Shown here piece by piece: positions 26,791 through 36,824 of a stretch of 64,000 nt of DNA. Source of the stretch: Microvirga sp. (GTDB taxonomy: Bacteria; Pseudomonadota; Alphaproteobacteria; Rhizobiales; Beijerinckiaceae); NCBI GenBank assembly GCA_031181145.1, contig JAPSLB010000005.1:1-64000 (forward strand), in the 5' to 3' direction. Both the position numbers and the translations under genes were made by a program. How positions within the stretch are numbered: position 1 is the stretch's first letter; the number at the start of each line of letters is the position of its first letter. A model generated the notes under the pieces. That model had not been told where the DNA came from. It did no database searches and saw only the letters and a list, made by a program, of their open reading frames with translations.

Positions 26791-27846
26791 ATGGCATCAT
26801 CAATCGCGAATGGAGGCGGAGGGCACGATGCCCTCCGCTTCTATCTTACAAAGACCGCCCAATTCTTTCTCGTGCTGGCGACGACCCTTCTCGGACTCGT
26901 TGCCGTCACCTTTATTATCGGCCGCGTCGTTCCCATCGACCCTGTGCTCGCCATCGTCGGCGACAGGGCTCCCGCTCACGTCTACGAGCGCGCCCGCCAG
27001 GAACTCGGCCTCGATCTTCCGCTCATCCAGCAATTCTGGATCTATCTAAAGAAGGCCGTCACCGGCGATTTCGGCAATTCGGTGCTCACCACTAACCCGG
27101 TGATGACGGATATCGCCAATGCCTTTCCGGCAACTTTCGAATTGGCGACGCTGGGCACGATCATCGGCACGATCATCGGCATTCCGCTCGGCGTTCTCGC
27201 GGCCGTGAAACGGGGTACCCTGATCGATCAGGTCGTACGCTTCCTTGGTCTCGCCGGTTACTCGATTCCGATCTTCTGGCTCGGCCTCATGGGCCTGCTG
27301 CTGTTCTACGCCAAGCTCGGCTGGGTCGCGGGGCCGGGGCGCATCGACGTGACCTATTCGTATCTCTACACGCCGATCACGGGCATCGTACTGATCGATA
27401 CCGCCATGCAGGGCCAGTGGGACGCTTTTTGGAATGCTGTGTCGCACATCCTCCTGCCGGCATGTCTGCTCGGCTATTTCTCGCTCGCCTATATCAGCCG
27501 CATGACGCGCTCCTTCATGCTCAACGAGCTGGCGCAGGAATACGTCATCGCGGCGCGCGTGAAGGGCCTGTCCGAGATGCGCGTGATCTGGCGTCACGCC
27601 CTGCGCAACGCCGCCGTGCCGCTGGTGACCGTGATCGCCCTGTCCTACGCGAACCTGCTCGAAGGCTCGGTGCTCACCGAAACCGTCTTCGCGTGGCCGG
27701 GCCTCGGCCAGTACATCACCAATTCCCTGCAGAACGCCGATATGAATGCAGTGCTGGGTGGAACCCTCGCGATTGGCACCGTCTTCGTGCTGCTCAATCT
27801 CGTCTCCGACCTGCTCTATCGCCTGCTTGACCCGAGGACCCGCTGA
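26791..27846 (+). CDS. peptide ABC transporter permease (DppB type)
   Basis: A 351-residue inner-membrane permease with six predicted spans and the BPD_transp_1 loop EYVIAARVKGLSEMRVIWRHALRNA. The start ATG 26791 is 7 bp after the binding-protein stop; the ORF-track start at 26719 lies inside the preceding gene. It contains a longer periplasmic insertion around GWVAGPGRIDVTYSY, normal for DppB. It pairs with the next gene (TGATG overlap). Confidence 0.94.
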   Translation: MASSIANGGGGHDALRFYLTKTAQFFLVLATTLLGLVAVTFIIGRVVPIDPVLAIVGDRAPAHVYERARQELGLDLPLIQQFWIYLKKAVTGDFGNSVLTTNPVMTDIANAFPATFELATLGTIIGTIIGIPLGVLAAVKRGTLIDQVVRFLGLAGYSIPIFWLGLMGLLLFYAKLGWVAGPGRIDVTYSYLYTPITGIVLIDTAMQGQWDAFWNAVSHILLPACLLGYFSLAYISRMTRSFMLNELAQEYVIAARVKGLSEMRVIWRHALRNAAVPLVTVIALSYANLLEGSVLTETVFAWPGLGQYITNSLQNADMNAVLGGTLAIGTVFVLLNLVSDLLYRLLDPRTR

Positions 27847-28778
27847 TGGCCGGCTCCCCTGCCTTCTCCCAACCCACAGGCCTGCGGGCCTGGCTTCTGT
27901 CGCCTGAGCCCACCTCCCGCTGGCAAGCGCGCCTCGGCCGCTTCTATCTCGGCTGGCGCACCTTCACCAAGAACCCGCTGGCGGTGATGGGCCTCGGCAT
28001 CGTGGTGCTCCTGATCGTCGTCGCCCTCTTCGCCGACGTCCTTGCGCCTTATTCTCCGGTGATCGGAGGCGACCTGCGCACGCAGCGTCTCCTGCCGCCG
28101 AACGAGACCTTCTGGCTCGGCACGGACGACCAAGCGCGCGATATCCTCTCGCGCATCATCCACGGTTCGCGCATCACCCTGTTCGTCGTCGTCCTGGTGT
28201 CGATCATCGCAACCCCCATCGGCCTTCTGGTCGGCACGATCGCGGGCTATCTCGGCGGCTGGGTCGATACGGTGCTGATGCGTATCACCGACATCTTCCT
28301 CGCTTTCCCGCGCCTCGTCCTCGCGTTGGCTTTCGTGGCTGCATTGGGACCGGGCATCGAAAACGCCGTCATCGCGATTGCGATCACCTCCTGGCCACCT
28401 TATGCCCGCATCGCGCGCGCAGAGACGCTGATGATTCGCAACAGCGACTTCATCGCCGCTGTCAAGCTCCAGGGTGCCTCGACGCCGCGCATCATTTTGG
28501 GTCACGTCATTCCACTCTGCCTCTCCTCCGTGATCGTGCGCGTCACGCTCGACATGGCGGGCATCATCCTGACCGCCGCGGGTCTCGGCTTCCTCGGCCT
28601 CGGCGCGCAGCCGCCGTCGCCGGAATGGGGCGCCATGGTGGCGACGGGCCGCAACTATCTCATCGATCAATGGTGGGTCGCCGCCATGCCCGGTCTTGCC
28701 ATCTTCGTGGTGAGCCTCGGCTTCAACCTGCTGGGCGACGGCCTGCGCGACGTTCTCGATCCGAAGGCTGCGAAATGA
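27846..28778 (+). CDS. peptide ABC transporter permease (DppC type)
   Basis: A 310-residue DppC-like permease with an N-terminal OppC_N segment (WRTFTKNPLAVMGLGIV), the FWLGTDDQARDILSR block and the EAA-type loop MIRNSDFIAAVKLQGAS. Its ATG shares a base with the upstream stop (TGATG) and its stop overlaps the next ATG, so translation is coupled through the operon. Confidence 0.95.
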   Translation: MAGSPAFSQPTGLRAWLLSPEPTSRWQARLGRFYLGWRTFTKNPLAVMGLGIVVLLIVVALFADVLAPYSPVIGGDLRTQRLLPPNETFWLGTDDQARDILSRIIHGSRITLFVVVLVSIIATPIGLLVGTIAGYLGGWVDTVLMRITDIFLAFPRLVLALAFVAALGPGIENAVIAIAITSWPPYARIARAETLMIRNSDFIAAVKLQGASTPRIILGHVIPLCLSSVIVRVTLDMAGIILTAAGLGFLGLGAQPPSPEWGAMVATGRNYLIDQWWVAAMPGLAIFVVSLGFNLLGDGLRDVLDPKAAK

Positions 28779-29611
28779 TGAAGCCGCTTCTCGAAGTCGA
28801 AGACCTCCACGTCCGTTTTCACCTGCGCACGGGCATCGTCGAGGCGGTGCGCGGCGTGTCGTTCCAGCTCGGCCGTGAACGGCTCGGCATCGTCGGCGAA
28901 TCCGGTTCGGGCAAATCGCAGACGGGCCGCGCCATCCTCGGCCTCACCCCTCCTCCCGGCGAAGTCACGGCCAAGCGCCTGGCCTTCGACGGCGTCGACC
29001 TGCTCACCGCCTCGAAGCGCACCCTGCGGACCCTGCGCGGCGGACGCATCAGCATGGTGATGCAGGACCCGAAATACTCGCTGAACCCGGTCATGACCAT
29101 TGGCGAGCAGATCATCGAGGCCTATCAGGCGCATGCCAAGGCGAGCCGCGCGGAAGCCCGCGACAAGGCGCTCGCCATGCTGGAGGCGGTGAAGATGCGC
29201 GATCCCGTGCGTGTCTTCTCACTCTATCCGCACGAGGTGTCCGGCGGCATGGGCCAGCGCGCCATGATCGCCATGATGCTCGTCACCGATCCGGACCTGC
29301 TCATCGCCGACGAGCCGACCTCCGCGCTCGACGTGACGGTATCCATGGAAGTGCTCCGCATCCTCGACGAGCTTGTTGCCGAACGCGGCATGGGCCTCGT
29401 CTTCATCTCCCATGACCTGAAGCTTGTCTCCTCGTTCTGCGACCGCGTGCTCGTGATGTATGCGGGCCGCGTGGTGGAGGAACTGGAGGCCAGGAACCTG
29501 CACGAGGCGAAGCATCCCTACACGCAGGGGCTCATGCGCTGTCTTCCGACCTTGGCGAACGACGTTCGTCCGCTCCCGACCCTGAACCGCGATCCTTCCT
29601 GGGCGCTCTGA
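28775..29611 (+). CDS. peptide ABC transporter ATP-binding protein (DppD type)
   Basis: A 278-residue ATPase with Walker A GESGSGKSQ, Q-loop in MVMQDPKYSLNP, signature EVSGGMGQRA and Walker B LLIADEPTSALD. The ORF track begins at 28625 inside the permease gene; the start is ATG 28775 (ATGATG; the second ATG is also possible), overlapping the permease stop. The C-terminal region (HPYTQGLMRCLP) is the OppD/DppD-type oligopeptide extension, though shorter than in enterobacteria. Confidence 0.94.
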   Translation: MMKPLLEVEDLHVRFHLRTGIVEAVRGVSFQLGRERLGIVGESGSGKSQTGRAILGLTPPPGEVTAKRLAFDGVDLLTASKRTLRTLRGGRISMVMQDPKYSLNPVMTIGEQIIEAYQAHAKASRAEARDKALAMLEAVKMRDPVRVFSLYPHEVSGGMGQRAMIAMMLVTDPDLLIADEPTSALDVTVSMEVLRILDELVAERGMGLVFISHDLKLVSSFCDRVLVMYAGRVVEELEARNLHEAKHPYTQGLMRCLPTLANDVRPLPTLNRDPSWAL

Positions 29612-29613
29612 TC

Positions 29614-30393
29614 ATGCTCGATATTCAGAACCTCAACGTCGTCTTCGGTACGGCCCGTCTCAGGGTCGATGCGGTCAAGAACGTGAGCTTCACCGTCCGC
29701 CAGGGCGAGTCCTACGGGCTCGTTGGCGAGTCCGGCTCCGGCAAATCGACAGTGCTGCGCGCCATCTGCGGCCTCGCGCCGATCACAAGCGGACATGTGC
29801 GCGTGGACGGCAAGGCGGTCGCCACGCCGCGCAGCAAGGATTTCTACCGCACGGTGCAGATGGTCTTTCAGGACCCCTACGCCTCGCTTCATCCGCGCCA
29901 TACGGTGGACCGCACGCTCTCGGAACCGCTCGCCATTCACGGAGAGAAGGATGCGGAGGCTCGCATTCTCCAGGCGCTGAAGGAAGTGGGCCTGGGGCCC
30001 TCGTTCCGCTTCCGCTATCCGCATCAGCTCTCGGGCGGCCAGCGTCAGCGCATCGCCATCGCGCGCGCGCTCATCCTGCGCCCGAAGGTTCTTCTCCTCG
30101 ACGAGCCGACCTCCGCTCTCGACGCTTCGGTGCAGGCGGAAATCCTGAACCTTCTGGACGACCTGCGGCGCCGCATGGGCCTCACCTATATTCTGGTGAG
30201 CCATGATCTCGCGGTAGTCGCGCACTTGTGCGAGCGCCTGCTCGTAATGCGCCACGGCGAGGCCGTGGAGGAAACGGCGTCGGAAGCCCTGCGCTCCGGC
30301 AAGGCCACGAGCGAGTATACTCAATCCCTGATCCAGGCGAGCCAGGGCTTCACTCGCAATCCCTCTCAGCCGGCTCACGCCACGGCCGGCTGA
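29614..30393 (+). CDS. peptide ABC transporter ATP-binding protein (DppF type)
   Basis: A 259-residue second ATPase with Walker A GESGSGKST, Q-loop MVFQDPYASLHP, signature QLSGGQRQRIAIARA and Walker B LLLDEPTSALD. It lies 2 bp after the DppD-type gene and forms the heterodimeric motor. The protein is short relative to E. coli DppF, lacking most of the C-terminal extension. Confidence 0.94.
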   Translation: MLDIQNLNVVFGTARLRVDAVKNVSFTVRQGESYGLVGESGSGKSTVLRAICGLAPITSGHVRVDGKAVATPRSKDFYRTVQMVFQDPYASLHPRHTVDRTLSEPLAIHGEKDAEARILQALKEVGLGPSFRFRYPHQLSGGQRQRIAIARALILRPKVLLLDEPTSALDASVQAEILNLLDDLRRRMGLTYILVSHDLAVVAHLCERLLVMRHGEAVEETASEALRSGKATSEYTQSLIQASQGFTRNPSQPAHATAG

Positions 30394-30425
30394 GGCGACT
30401 CCCTCTCACAGGAATGCTTGAAAAC

Positions 30426-31493
30426 ATGTCCCGCGCTTCCCTGATGCCTGTCTTCGACGGTCATAACGACGTTCTCCTGCGCCTCATGCGCGGCCGGATC
30501 CAGCCGGAGAAGGCCTTCCTGGAAGGCGACAATATCGGCCATCTCGACTGGCCGCGGATGAGGCAGGGCGGGTTCTTCGGCGGGTTCTTCGCCGTTTACG
30601 TGCCCTCCGAGGACATGGGCCTCGATGTCGACGCGCTCATGACCCATCCGGAATATGACGTGCCGCTGCCGCCTGTCCTGGATCTCGCCCCCAGCCAGCA
30701 GGTGACGGTCCACATGGCGTCGCTCCTCATCCGCATCGAGCGCGCCTCGAAGGGCGAGGTGAAGATCTGCCGTTCTGCGGCCGATCTCCGTCACTGCCTC
30801 GACAACGGCAAGCTCGCCGCGATCCTGCATATCGAAGGCGCGGAAGGCATCGATCCTGACCTCCACATGCTGGATGTGCTCTACGAGAGCGGACTGCGCT
30901 CCATTGGTCCGGTCTGGAGCCGTCCCAACATCTTCGGTCACGGCGTGCCGTTCCGCTATCCCTCGACGCCCGATACGGGTCCCGGCCTCACCGAGCGCGG
31001 TCGCGAGCTGGTGAAGGCGTGCAACCGCCTCAAGATCATGATCGACCTCTCGCACCTCAACGAGAAGGGTTTCTGGGACGTCGCCAGGCTGTCGGATGCG
31101 CCCCTCGTCGCCACGCATTCGAACGCCCATGCGGTGTGCCCGCATTCCCGCAACCTGACCGACAAGCAGCTCGCCGCCATCCGCGAGAGCCGCGGCATGG
31201 TGGGCGTGAACTTCGCGACTTCGTTCATTCGCCCCGACGGCCAGCGCAGCGACGACACGCCTCTCGAGGAGATGATCCGCCACATGGACCACCTCATCGA
31301 ACTTGTGGGTGTGGATGGCGTCGGCTTCGGCTCCGACTTCGACGGCGCGACCATTCCCGCCGAGATCGGCGACGTGCGCGGCCTGCCGCGGCTCGTGGAG
31401 GCCATGCGCAGGCACGGCTATGACGAGGCGACCCTGCGCAAGCTCTGCTACGAGAACTGGATCAACGTTCTCGAGCGCACCTGGGGGCAGTGA
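30426..31493 (+). CDS. M19 family membrane-dipeptidase-like peptidase
   Basis: A 355-residue dinuclear zinc dipeptidase of the renal dipeptidase family (amidohydrolase fold). The metal-binding blocks are FDGHNDVL at the N-terminus, HIEGAEGID, IDLSHLNEKG, ATHSNAHAV and GFGSDFDG. Bacterial members cleave dipeptides including those with a C-terminal D-residue. No signal peptide is present, so it acts in the cytoplasm on peptides delivered by the importer encoded just upstream (33-bp gap). The start at 30426 is a choice between ATG 30414 and 30426; the ORF-track start lies inside the DppF gene. Confidence 0.92.
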   Translation: MSRASLMPVFDGHNDVLLRLMRGRIQPEKAFLEGDNIGHLDWPRMRQGGFFGGFFAVYVPSEDMGLDVDALMTHPEYDVPLPPVLDLAPSQQVTVHMASLLIRIERASKGEVKICRSAADLRHCLDNGKLAAILHIEGAEGIDPDLHMLDVLYESGLRSIGPVWSRPNIFGHGVPFRYPSTPDTGPGLTERGRELVKACNRLKIMIDLSHLNEKGFWDVARLSDAPLVATHSNAHAVCPHSRNLTDKQLAAIRESRGMVGVNFATSFIRPDGQRSDDTPLEEMIRHMDHLIELVGVDGVGFGSDFDGATIPAEIGDVRGLPRLVEAMRRHGYDEATLRKLCYENWINVLERTWGQ

Positions 31494-31539
31494 AGCTGTT
31501 TCCCGGCATGCTACCGGAATTGCTGCTCTCACCGGTCAT

Positions 31540-31569
31540 GGTCGGGATCACCGACACAAGGCCGGTGAC
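31540..31569 (-). repeat. dispersed palindromic repeat, copy 1
   Basis: Read on the minus strand, this segment is CGTCACCGGCCTTGTGTCGG followed by TGATCCCGACC. It matches the element at 62182 (TCACCGGCCTCGTGCCGGTG...) at nearly every position. It contains a TCACCG/CGGTGA stem and lies between the convergent dipeptidase and Pot-type permease genes. Confidence 0.65.
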
Positions 31570-31584
31570 GACGCGGGAGGCGAC

Positions 31585-32424
31585 TTACCGCTCAGTCTTC
31601 GAGGTCAGGGCAAAGATGCCCACGATACCTCCGACGCCCAGCATCAGCAGGAGACTGACCGCGTTGATCGCCGGCGTCGCGCCCTCGCGCATCTGACCAT
31701 ACATGGTGATCGGCAGAGGCGCTTCGGAGCCCACGAGCATCAATGTCGTATTGAAGTTCTCGAAGGACATGAGCAGCGCCACGAGTCCCGCACCGATGAG
31801 AGCGGGCCTCAGAAAAGGCAGCGTGATCGTGCGCAGCACGCGCGCGCGGCTGGCGCCGAGATCGAAAGCCGCCTCCTCCAGTGAACGGTCGAACTTGCGC
31901 AGACGCGCGGCGATGATGAGCGTGGCGATCGTCAGGATGAAGGAGAGCTGGCCGAGGATGACAAGTGGCAGGCCGGGACGCAGGAAATCGAGGTCGGTCT
32001 GAAGCCATTCCTCAAGTCCGTTCGCCACGCGCGAAAAGAAGGCGAGAATTGAGATGCCGAGCACCACGCCGGGAATGACGAGGGGCCAAAGCATCATCAT
32101 CGAAAGCAACGTCTTGCCGGGGAACTCGGCCCGCTCCAGCACCCAGGCGTTCACGGTCCCCACGACAATGGCGAGCAGCGCCACGGGCACCGCGACCTTG
32201 AAACTGTTGGCGATGGTGTCGAGCCAGATTGGATCGACGAGCACTCCCGGCTTCCCGAAAGCATCCCCCGAACCGATGAACCATTCGAGCGTGAAGCCCT
32301 TCCAGGGCGGAGACGGGAACGGACTTGCGTTGAAGGCGAAGATCGCCACGACCAGCAGCGGCGCGAACAGGAAGATGTAGAACGCCGCGATGTAGAGTTT
32401 CCAGGCGACAGATGGACGGTTCAT
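31585..32424 (-). CDS. Pot-type ABC transporter permease (PotC-like)
   Basis: A 279-residue inner-membrane permease with six spans and the BPD_transp_1 loop LEEAAFDLGASRARVLRTITLPFLRPALI. It is the last gene of a binding protein-ATPase-permease-permease operon whose proteins resemble the spermidine/putrescine importers. The stop is TAA at 31585, convergent with the dipeptidase gene. Substrate assignment within the polyamine/opine/iron group is uncertain. Confidence 0.92.
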   Translation of the reverse strand: MNRPSVAWKLYIAAFYIFLFAPLLVVAIFAFNASPFPSPPWKGFTLEWFIGSGDAFGKPGVLVDPIWLDTIANSFKVAVPVALLAIVVGTVNAWVLERAEFPGKTLLSMMMLWPLVIPGVVLGISILAFFSRVANGLEEWLQTDLDFLRPGLPLVILGQLSFILTIATLIIAARLRKFDRSLEEAAFDLGASRARVLRTITLPFLRPALIGAGLVALLMSFENFNTTLMLVGSEAPLPITMYGQMREGATPAINAVSLLLMLGVGGIVGIFALTSKTER

Positions 32425-32430
32425 GACGGT

Positions 32431-33300
32431 TCATGCCTGCTTCAAGGTGGTGCCCAGACTCTGTCCGGTGAGACGAAGCCCGGCCCAGACAATGGCCGAG
32501 GACAGCAGGAGAAGGAGCATGCCGAAGGCCGCGCCCTGCGGCCAGTTGAAGCGCGTGATGAACTGCGCGTAGATCTGCTCCGTGAACCACAGGCCGTTCT
32601 TGCCCCCGAGCAGTACCGGCGTCGCGAAATTGCCGACGGTGAGCATGAACACGATAATCGAGCCCGCCACGATGCCTGGCATCGCGTGAGGAACGACTAT
32701 ACGCCGCAGCACCGTCCAGCGACTGCCGCCGAGATCGAAACCTGCCTCGACCACGGCAGGCTCCAGACTCTCCAGCGCATTGGCGAGCGGCACGATCATG
32801 AAGAGCAGGCCGCCATAGACGAGGCCGAGGATCACGGCGCCGTCATTGTAGAGAAACTCAATCCGCTGCCCGGTCAGCCCTGTCGCTTGCAATACATATG
32901 AGATCACGCCGGTCTCGCGCAGCAGCATCATCCAACCGAGCGTGCGCACGAGTTCGGACACCCAGAACGGCAGAAGGCAAAGCAGCAGCAGCATGGCCCT
33001 CAGGCGCCCCTGCGCCACGCGGGCGATGTAGAGCGCGATGGGAAAGGCGAGCACGAGCGTCAGCACCGTCACCAGGATCGACATGATCGCCGTGCGCGCG
33101 AAAGTGCGCCAATAGAGCGGCTCCGTGAAGAACTCGAGATAATTGCCGAAGCCGAAGACATAGACGCGCGGGGCCACTCTCTCGCTGAAGGAGAGGATGA
33201 GGATCTCCACATGGGGAAGCACGATGAGCAGGCCCAACCAGAGCACGGCAGGAGCCAAGAGCAGAAAGAGCGTGAGTCGCGTGTCCGGTTTGGCGCTCAT
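32431..33300 (-). CDS. Pot-type ABC transporter permease (PotB-like)
   Basis: A 289-residue permease with six spans, the periplasmic loop SERVAPRVYVFGFGNYLEFF and the coupling loop VVEAGFDLGGSRWTVLRRIVVPHAMPGI. Its ATG overlaps the ATPase stop (ATGA) and its stop is 6 bp before the second permease. The long periplasmic N-terminal loop is normal for PotB-type subunits. Confidence 0.92.
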   Translation of the reverse strand: MSAKPDTRLTLFLLLAPAVLWLGLLIVLPHVEILILSFSERVAPRVYVFGFGNYLEFFTEPLYWRTFARTAIMSILVTVLTLVLAFPIALYIARVAQGRLRAMLLLLCLLPFWVSELVRTLGWMMLLRETGVISYVLQATGLTGQRIEFLYNDGAVILGLVYGGLLFMIVPLANALESLEPAVVEAGFDLGGSRWTVLRRIVVPHAMPGIVAGSIIVFMLTVGNFATPVLLGGKNGLWFTEQIYAQFITRFNWPQGAAFGMLLLLLSSAIVWAGLRLTGQSLGTTLKQA

Positions 33301-34394
33301 GCGGAAAAGACCTTCACGGCATCCGCGGACCAGCCCATGTGAATCGCCTCACCCACCTGGATGCCGGCGAGCTGACCGGCCTGCGGCAGCACCGCGCGAA
33401 CGGGCTCGTCGAACCCTACCGTGTCGATGAGCAGGCTCGAATTGGCGCCATCGAAGAGCACGGCCGAGACACGGCCCTCGAACCGGTTGGGCAATCCGCT
33501 GAGGGCCGATGTTTCCTGCGCCAACGCGATGGCCTCGGGACGGACGAAGGCGAGTGCCGTCTTGCCGACAACCTGACTCTGCCCATGGTCCCGCCCCTGG
33601 ATCACGGCCCCCGAGGGCAAGCGCACGGAAATCGCGCCATTGGACGCAGCAGCGACATCGCCCTGCCACCTGTTCGTCTCGCCGACGAAGCTCGCCACGA
33701 AGGGCGTTGCGGGATGGTGATAAAGCTCGCGGGGGCTTCCCACCTGCTCGAACCCGCCTTGGTTCATCACGGCGATGCGGTCGGACATGACCAGCGCTTC
33801 CGACTGGTCATGGGTGATATAGGCGAAGGTGGTGTTGAAGGTGGCCTGCAGCTGCTTGAGCTCGATCTTCATGTGCTCGCGCAGTTTCAGGTCCAGCGCG
33901 CCGAGCGGCTCATCGAGAAGCACGAGCGTCGGCTCGAGCACGAGGCAGCGGGCGATCGCCACGCGCTGGCGCTGGCCGCCGGACAGAGCCGTCACATGCC
34001 GTTCCCCGAAACCCTTCAGTCCCACGCGCTCCAGCATGCGGTTCGCGCGCTCCTCCGCCTCGGCGCGGGAGACGCCGCGGCAGGTCAGGCCATAGGCCAC
34101 GTTCTCGCCCACGCTCATCATCGGAAACAGCGCCAAGCTCTGGAACACCATGTTCACCGGGCGCTTGTTGGCTGGAACTCCGATCATCGACTTGTCCCGG
34201 ATGCGAATGTCGCCGGAGGTCGGATTCTCGAAGCCTGCGATCATGCGCATCAACGTGGTCTTGCCGCAGCCCGAGGGGCCGAGAATGGAGAAGAATTCCC
34301 CCGGGGCGACGCTGAAGCTCACGTCGTTGACGGCCGCATGGGCGCCGAAACGCTTGACGACGCTGACGAGATCGAGATCGGTGGATTGTGCCAT
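33297..34394 (-). CDS. Pot-type ABC transporter ATP-binding protein (PotA-like)
   Basis: A 365-residue ATPase with Walker A GPSGCGKTT, signature LSGGQRQRVAIARC, Walker B LVLLDEPLGALD and a C-terminal TOBE regulatory domain (from about residue 280). The start is ATG 34394 (MAQSTDLDL); the ORF-track extension to 34517 translates a palindromic repeat and is not credible. It is the first membrane-complex gene after the binding protein, from which it is separated by 171 bp of repeat DNA. Confidence 0.93.
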   Translation of the reverse strand: MAQSTDLDLVSVVKRFGAHAAVNDVSFSVAPGEFFSILGPSGCGKTTLMRMIAGFENPTSGDIRIRDKSMIGVPANKRPVNMVFQSLALFPMMSVGENVAYGLTCRGVSRAEAEERANRMLERVGLKGFGERHVTALSGGQRQRVAIARCLVLEPTLVLLDEPLGALDLKLREHMKIELKQLQATFNTTFAYITHDQSEALVMSDRIAVMNQGGFEQVGSPRELYHHPATPFVASFVGETNRWQGDVAAASNGAISVRLPSGAVIQGRDHGQSQVVGKTALAFVRPEAIALAQETSALSGLPNRFEGRVSAVLFDGANSSLLIDTVGFDEPVRAVLPQAGQLAGIQVGEAIHMGWSADAVKVFSA

Positions 34395-34427
34395 GGACGC
34401 GCGCCAGAAATGGTATCCCGGACGAGC

Positions 34428-34531
34428 GCATCGTGAGGAAAGCGGTTCCTGTTTTCCGCTCGAACAATGCGCTCGTTCATGAATTGACATCGGACGGATC
34501 CCAAAAGTGGATTCCACTTCTGGGTCCGATG
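34428..34531. repeat. intergenic palindromic repeat pair between binding-protein and ATPase genes
   Basis: CATCGGAC (34488-34495) and GTCCGATG (34524-34531) flank an inner CCAAAAGTGG/CCACTTCTGG stem, giving an imperfect cruciform of about 44 bp. Next to it, GAGGAAAGCGGTTCCTGTTTTC (34436 onward) has the wording of another short repeat common between genes in Hyphomicrobiales. The pair fills the leftward gap between the Pot-type binding-protein gene and the ATPase gene and may modulate expression of the downstream genes. Confidence 0.7.
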
Positions 34532-34565
34532 CGATGTGGAGGATGCTATCGATCGAAGGGATGCT

Positions 34566-35639
34566 CTAAGAGCCGGCCTTCAACCGGTCGAGAACCTTGC
34601 CCTCGATCTCCTCGATGCCGGCCGGCACGGCCGGATACCATTTGATGTTGTCGATGGCGGCCTTCGGGAAGCTCTCGGCGAACTGATCCTTCAACGTGCC
34701 CTGCATGAGCTTGTCGGCGCCGTTGGAAGCCGTGAAGTTGCCGGCGGAAGCGGCCACCTTCGCGGCAATCTCAGGACGCATGTTGAAATTGATCCACTTG
34801 TAGGCGGCCTCGTCGTTGCGGCCTTTGGCCGGAATGGCGAAGGTGTCGACCCATCCCAGCGCGCCGGACCTCGGAGCGACGAACTTGATGTCCGCGTTTT
34901 CCGAGTTCAGCTTCCAGCCGCCTGTATCCCACGCCATCGCGGCGACGACTTCGCCAGAGCGCAGCGCGTTGAGGAGCTGATCCTTGCCGTCCCAGAAGAA
35001 CTTCACGTTCTTTTTGCACTCGGCGAGCTTGGCGCCGACCTTGTCCATCATCGCGGCGTAGGCCTTGGCATCGCCGTAGGACGCGAAAGGATCCATGCCG
35101 TTGGCGAAAGCAAAGGCAATGAGCGCCGGACGCTTGGAGCGGAAGCTCGTCTTGCCCGCGAGCGCGGGATCGCAGAGGTCGTTGTAATCAGCGACGTTCG
35201 GAGCGGCCTTGGTGTTCACAATGAGGCCGTCGGTGCCCCAGATGTGGGGAACGCCGTAGACCTTGCCGTCGATGGTGGTGTTCCTCTTCGTCGACTCGAG
35301 CATGGAGGCGATGAACTGGTCGGACTTGATCTTCGACAGATCGAGCGGCTTGTAGATGCCGAACTCAGTCTGTGGGCCGGCGATGCGGTCCTGACTCGGC
35401 TGCACCAGATCGAAGCCTGCGCCCTGCGTCGCGCGCAGCTTGGAGATCATCTCCTCGTTGTTCGAGAGCGTGATCTCGACCTCGATGCCGGTTTCCTTGG
35501 TGAACTGGTCCACGACCTCCTTCGGTGCGTAATCCGCCCAGGTCAGGAGCCGCAGCTTCTCGGCCGCCTGGGCCGTCCCGGCGATCATGAGAGCGGCGAA
35601 AGCCGTGGCCAGCTTGAGGCCGGCGCGCTTGGTCAACAT
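34566..35639 (-). CDS. Pot-type extracellular solute-binding protein (PotD-like)
   Basis: A 357-residue periplasmic binding protein with a Sec signal peptide ending AGTAQAAEKL. It opens LRLLTWADYAPKEVVDQF, like spermidine/putrescine-binding proteins, and has GVPHIWGTDGLIVN and a late WINFNMRPEIAAK block. I place the start at ATG 35639, 6 bp after GGAGG; ATG 35645 abuts the ribosome-binding site. It heads the leftward Pot-type operon. A polyamine or related small amine/opine is the likely ligand, by family only. Confidence 0.92.
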   Translation of the reverse strand: MLTKRAGLKLATAFAALMIAGTAQAAEKLRLLTWADYAPKEVVDQFTKETGIEVEITLSNNEEMISKLRATQGAGFDLVQPSQDRIAGPQTEFGIYKPLDLSKIKSDQFIASMLESTKRNTTIDGKVYGVPHIWGTDGLIVNTKAAPNVADYNDLCDPALAGKTSFRSKRPALIAFAFANGMDPFASYGDAKAYAAMMDKVGAKLAECKKNVKFFWDGKDQLLNALRSGEVVAAMAWDTGGWKLNSENADIKFVAPRSGALGWVDTFAIPAKGRNDEAAYKWINFNMRPEIAAKVAASAGNFTASNGADKLMQGTLKDQFAESFPKAAIDNIKWYPAVPAGIEEIEGKVLDRLKAGS

Positions 35640-35699
35640 TGTCATCCTCCAGTGTGGTCGGGCTTTTTGCCCGTGTTCCCCAGTTGCAAAGTTATATGA

Positions 35700-36758
<1,059 letters not shown>

Positions 36759-36774
36759 CGCCCGACCCTTGGCT

Positions 36775-36813
36775 GTCATCCCGGACACACGCACCGGCCG
36801 AACCCGGGATGAC
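36775..36813. repeat. palindromic repeat between convergent pip and bdhA
   Basis: GTCATCCCGG (36775-36784) and CCGGGATGAC (36804-36813) form a perfect 10-bp inverted repeat with a 19-nt loop, of the GTCATCC-CGG type seen elsewhere in the window. It lies in the 66-bp gap between the two stops and may serve as a shared terminator. Confidence 0.75.
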
Positions 36814-36824
36814 GATCATGCCGC

